DNA of 17,423 bases from Chloroflexota bacterium (GTDB taxonomy: Bacteria > Chloroflexota > Anaerolineae > UBA1429): contig JAAZBY010000226.1 in assembly GCA_012513595.1 (NCBI GenBank), positions 1 to 17,423 of the forward strand, written 5' to 3'. This document shows, in pieces, positions 16,234 through 17,423 of this stretch; within the stretch, counting starts at the first letter, position 1; every line of letters begins with the position of its first letter. Position numbers and translations under genes: made by a program. The notes under the pieces were generated by a model, which saw only the letters and a program-made list of their open reading frames with translations, was not told the DNA's origin and did no database searches.

Positions 16234-16542
16234 TCAGGCGTGTGCCTGCGCCGCCAGGGCGCTCCAATCGATCTCGTCGACCTGCATGATGTCCAGGTTC
16301 AGAAAGTCACCGATCTCGGTCTGCTCTACGGCCTTCCGGATGGCATCCGGGCTGGTGGCCTCCCACAGGCAGAAGACATAGTCCTTGCGCCCATGCTGGT
16401 AGGGGTTCCAGGTACGCAGGCAGCGGGCCTGCGACCCATGCGACAACACGGTGGCCCACTGGCCCATCTTGGCCGGCCCCGCCAGCCTGGCGAACTCATC
16501 GGCGCTTCTCTTGAAGGTGTGGAGGACCATGTACTTGGCCAT
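16234..16542 (-). CDS. small conserved-looking protein of unknown function
   Basis: This 102-aa protein begins at an ATG preceded by a textbook AAGGAGG with a 5-nt spacer. The frame is open further up to a GTG at 16617, but that extension is Gly/Ser/Arg-rich and unlikely. The composition and pattern (MAKYMVLHTFK at the N-terminus, KDYVFCLWEATSPDAIRKAVEQ in the middle, FLNLDIMQVDEIDW near the end) suggest an alpha/beta ferredoxin-like fold of the small dimeric-barrel type. Many uncharacterised DUF proteins and some metal- or ligand-responsive proteins look like this. No catalytic motif is recognised, and there is no signal peptide. It has a strong promoter about 120 nt upstream and a structured leader, which implies regulated, probably high expression. 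The exact family could not be named. Confidence 0.75.
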   Translation of the reverse strand: MAKYMVLHTFKRSADEFARLAGPAKMGQWATVLSHGSQARCLRTWNPYQHGRKDYVFCLWEATSPDAIRKAVEQTEIGDFLNLDIMQVDEIDWSALAAQAHA

Positions 16543-16553
16543 TTCGGCCTCCT

Positions 16554-16658
16554 TCACAGAACCACCAGAGGCACAGCGATTGGCAAGGCGGGCTCCACGG
16601 GAGCCGCACGGCTCCACACCCTGTGGCCAGACGGTTCACCCCCTTTGCGCCAGCCCAC
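16554..16658 (-). other. possible leaderless upstream ORF (34 codons) ahead of 102-aa gene
   Basis: A GTG at 16658 lies exactly 7 nt after the -10 hexamer TAGAAT. It opens 34 codons ending in TGA at 16556-16554, whose last base is the first base of the AAGGAGG used by the 102-aa gene. The frame differs from that gene. The peptide would be basic at first and end in a hydrophobic run (AVPLVVL). It may be a leader peptide or a chance frame. Confidence 0.3.
16591..16615 (-). promoter_or_regulatory. mutually exclusive hairpins in leader of 102-aa gene
   Basis: Three complementary blocks alternate: GGCTCC (16591-16596), GGAGCC (16600-16605) and GGCTCC (16610-16615). The middle block can pair with either side, giving 6-bp stems with 3-nt or 4-nt loops. 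This is the arrangement of a simple RNA switch. It lies within the predicted transcript and inside the possible upstream ORF. Confidence 0.4.
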
Positions 16659-16665
16659 CGCCCTG

Positions 16666-16694
16666 ATTCTAAGCCCGCCCCCGGCTTATGTCAA
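16666..16694 (-). promoter_or_regulatory. consensus sigma-70-type promoter of 102-aa gene
   Basis: On the minus strand, TTGACA (16694-16689, 6 of 6) and TAGAAT (16671-16666, 5 of 6) are separated by 17 bp. The predicted transcript start is near 16659, leaving a leader of about 117 nt. With the fni promoter, this is one of the two strongest in the window. Confidence 0.7.
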
Positions 16695-16696
16695 CG

Positions 16697-16721
16697 GTCG
16701 AGGAGTGTTCCCCTCCTCGAC
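16697..16721. promoter_or_regulatory. inverted repeat next to -35, possible operator or activator site
   Basis: GTCGAGGAG (16697-16705) and CTCCTCGAC (16713-16721) are perfect 9-bp arms around 7 nt. The repeat ends 2 bp from the TTGACA box of the 102-aa gene, a position typical of an activator site. It could instead be a hairpin in RNA. It lies in the 377-bp gap 16543-16919, which also holds two promoters, the switch-like leader, two short ORFs and a stem-loop, but no convincing additional gene. Confidence 0.4.
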
Positions 16722-16770
16722 GAGCGGCCCCATCTTTTACGCGATGTACACAGTCAGCCGGCCACGACCC

Positions 16771-16779
16771 TGCTAGAGT
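16771..16779 (+). promoter_or_regulatory. possible extended -10 promoter of receiver-like gene
   Basis: TGC precedes TAGAGT (16774-16779), giving an extended -10 with 4 of 6 matches in the hexamer. No -35 was recognised. A GTG lies at 16786, 6 nt after the hexamer. It is divergent from the promoter of the 102-aa gene. Confidence 0.35.
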
Positions 16780-16785
16780 ATGCTC

Positions 16786-16866
16786 GTGGACGGCGACTGC
16801 CCACTCCTCACCATACCCCAGCCGGTAAGGGCGAACGCCGACCATCATCGGGATGGCGCCGGATGA
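16786..16866 (+). other. possible leaderless upstream ORF (26 codons) ahead of receiver-like gene
   Basis: The GTG at 16786 opens 26 codons that end in TGA at 16864-16866. The stop overlaps an ATG at 16863 (ATGA) that is in frame with the receiver-like gene. This is the geometry of translational coupling. It may be a leader peptide or chance. Confidence 0.25.
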
Positions 16867-16883
16867 GGGAGCCAGCCATCCCG
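16849..16883 (+). other. stem-loop in leader of receiver-like gene
   Basis: CGGGATGGC (16849-16857) pairs with GCCATCCCG (16875-16883), a perfect 9-bp stem with a 17-nt loop. The loop holds the in-frame ATG at 16863 and the stop of the 26-codon ORF. The AAGGAG at 16905-16910 lies outside it. Confidence 0.4.
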
Positions 16884-16919
16884 GCTCGCCCTCCCTTGTC
16901 TGCCAAGGAGACGCCCGCC

Positions 16920-17423
16920 GTGGCCGCTGGCTCACTGGTCCTGCTCGTACACCCATCCGACGATGTCTGCGACGCGCTGGGGCGCGCGCTGCGTGCGCAC
17001 GGTTACCGCATCATCAGCGCACTCACCGGCCGGGCCGCCATACGGTACCTCGGCACCGTCCGGCCCGACGCGATCATCTCCGAAGGGGAGATGGCCGACC
17101 TGCCCGGGCGCGAGATGCAGACCCTGCTGCGAGCGTTGTGTCCCCAGGCGGTCCGGCTGGTGTTCACCTCGCGGCAGCCGGCCGGCGCACCTACCCTCGA
17201 GACAGACGAGGACGCCACGGTTCGCCTGCCCCACGATGTCGACGCGGCCACCTTGGTCGGCCGCCTGCAGCAGTCCCTGGAGGGCCGCGGTCCGGCGGCC
17301 GCCCAGGGCAGCCCAGCGGAGGGCGACGCGGCGCCGCGGCGCCTGGCGCGGGTGTGCGCCTGGTGCGGCAGCGTGCGCGACGAGGCCGGCATCTGGCAAA
17401 AGATCGGCCTGGGCGGCCGCGGG
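16920..17423 (+). CDS. degenerate response-regulator receiver protein (3' end outside window)
   Basis: There are 168 codons to the right edge without a stop. Residues about 5-120 follow the alternating beta/alpha pattern of a CheY-like receiver (SLVLLVHPSDDVCDALGRAL, RPDAIISEGEMADLPG, VRLVFTS, VRLPHDVDAATL). Key residues are altered: the first-strand acidic pair is His-Pro, the phospho-acceptor Asp is Glu (in IISEGE), and the conserved Lys before Pro is Leu. Phosphorylation is therefore unlikely. A Pro/Ala linker leads to CAWCGSVRDEAGIW, resembling the CxWC motif that follows receiver or PAS domains in some signalling proteins. The GTG at 16920 has AAGGAG 9 nt upstream. An in-frame ATG at 16863 is an alternative. 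It is cytoplasmic. The output domain lies outside the window, if there is one. Confidence 0.75.
   Translation, partial: MAAGSLVLLVHPSDDVCDALGRALRAHGYRIISALTGRAAIRYLGTVRPDAIISEGEMADLPGREMQTLLRALCPQAVRLVFTSRQPAGAPTLETDEDATVRLPHDVDAATLVGRLQQSLEGRGPAAAQGSPAEGDAAPRRLARVCAWCGSVRDEAGIWQKIGLGGRG

Noticed and set aside
16543..16919. Known riboswitch class in the divergent leaders
   Set aside because: No conserved core of a recognised riboswitch could be matched by eye; only generic hairpins and short ORFs are visible. A covariance-model search would decide.
16669..16956. Minus-strand 95-aa frame in the intergenic region
   Set aside because: It has no ribosome-binding site, overlaps the promoters and the receiver start, and resembles no known protein.
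1..17423. CRISPR array, insertion sequence, tRNA or rRNA
   Set aside because: No spaced direct repeats, transposase-like frame with terminal repeats, or cloverleaf or rRNA signature was seen.

Overview
The window is GC-rich bacterial DNA with closely packed genes. The gene content (a CpXC-domain protein, type 2 IDI, a DDxxD-type prenyl synthase, PBP1C with alpha-2-macroglobulin, a sulfatase with a beta-propeller) and the frequent GTG starts suggest an environmental Chloroflexota-like genome, perhaps Anaerolineae. That is an inference from content. No rRNA, tRNA, insertion sequence or CRISPR array was seen.

Layout. (1) 1-1611, minus strand: a PHP-domain phosphoesterase followed by a CpXC zinc-finger protein that runs off the left edge. 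(2) 1732-2484, plus: a CPBP/CAAX-type membrane protease, divergent from the PHP gene and ending at a strong hairpin terminator shared with the next block. (3) 13306-2567, minus: four genes in one direction, namely type 2 isopentenyl-diphosphate isomerase, a polyprenyl diphosphate synthase (ATGA overlap), penicillin-binding protein 1C, and a 1976-aa alpha-2-macroglobulin lipoprotein. The last two form the bacterial pbpC/A2M pair. The first two make prenyl diphosphates. (4) 13449-16127, plus: a sulfatase and a calcium-motif beta-propeller with a remote look of family-11 rhamnogalacturonan lyases. Neither has a signal peptide. (5) 16234-16542, minus: a 102-aa protein of unknown role. (6) 16920-17423, plus: a degenerate response-regulator receiver protein cut by the right edge.

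Between the genes there are six sigma-70-type promoters, four of them with 17-bp spacers. In five of the six, an ATG or GTG lies 6 or 7 nt after the -10 hexamer, where transcription should begin. This points to leaderless translation, either of the gene itself or of a short upstream ORF.

The best leads are this start-codon-at-TSS pattern, a catalytic-motif Gln-to-His change in the IDI, the pseudo-receiver with Glu at the phospho-acceptor position, a sulfatase/propeller pair that appears to be cytoplasmic, and two 5' leaders that combine short ORFs with hairpins. No wholly new multi-gene system could be demonstrated from sequence alone.
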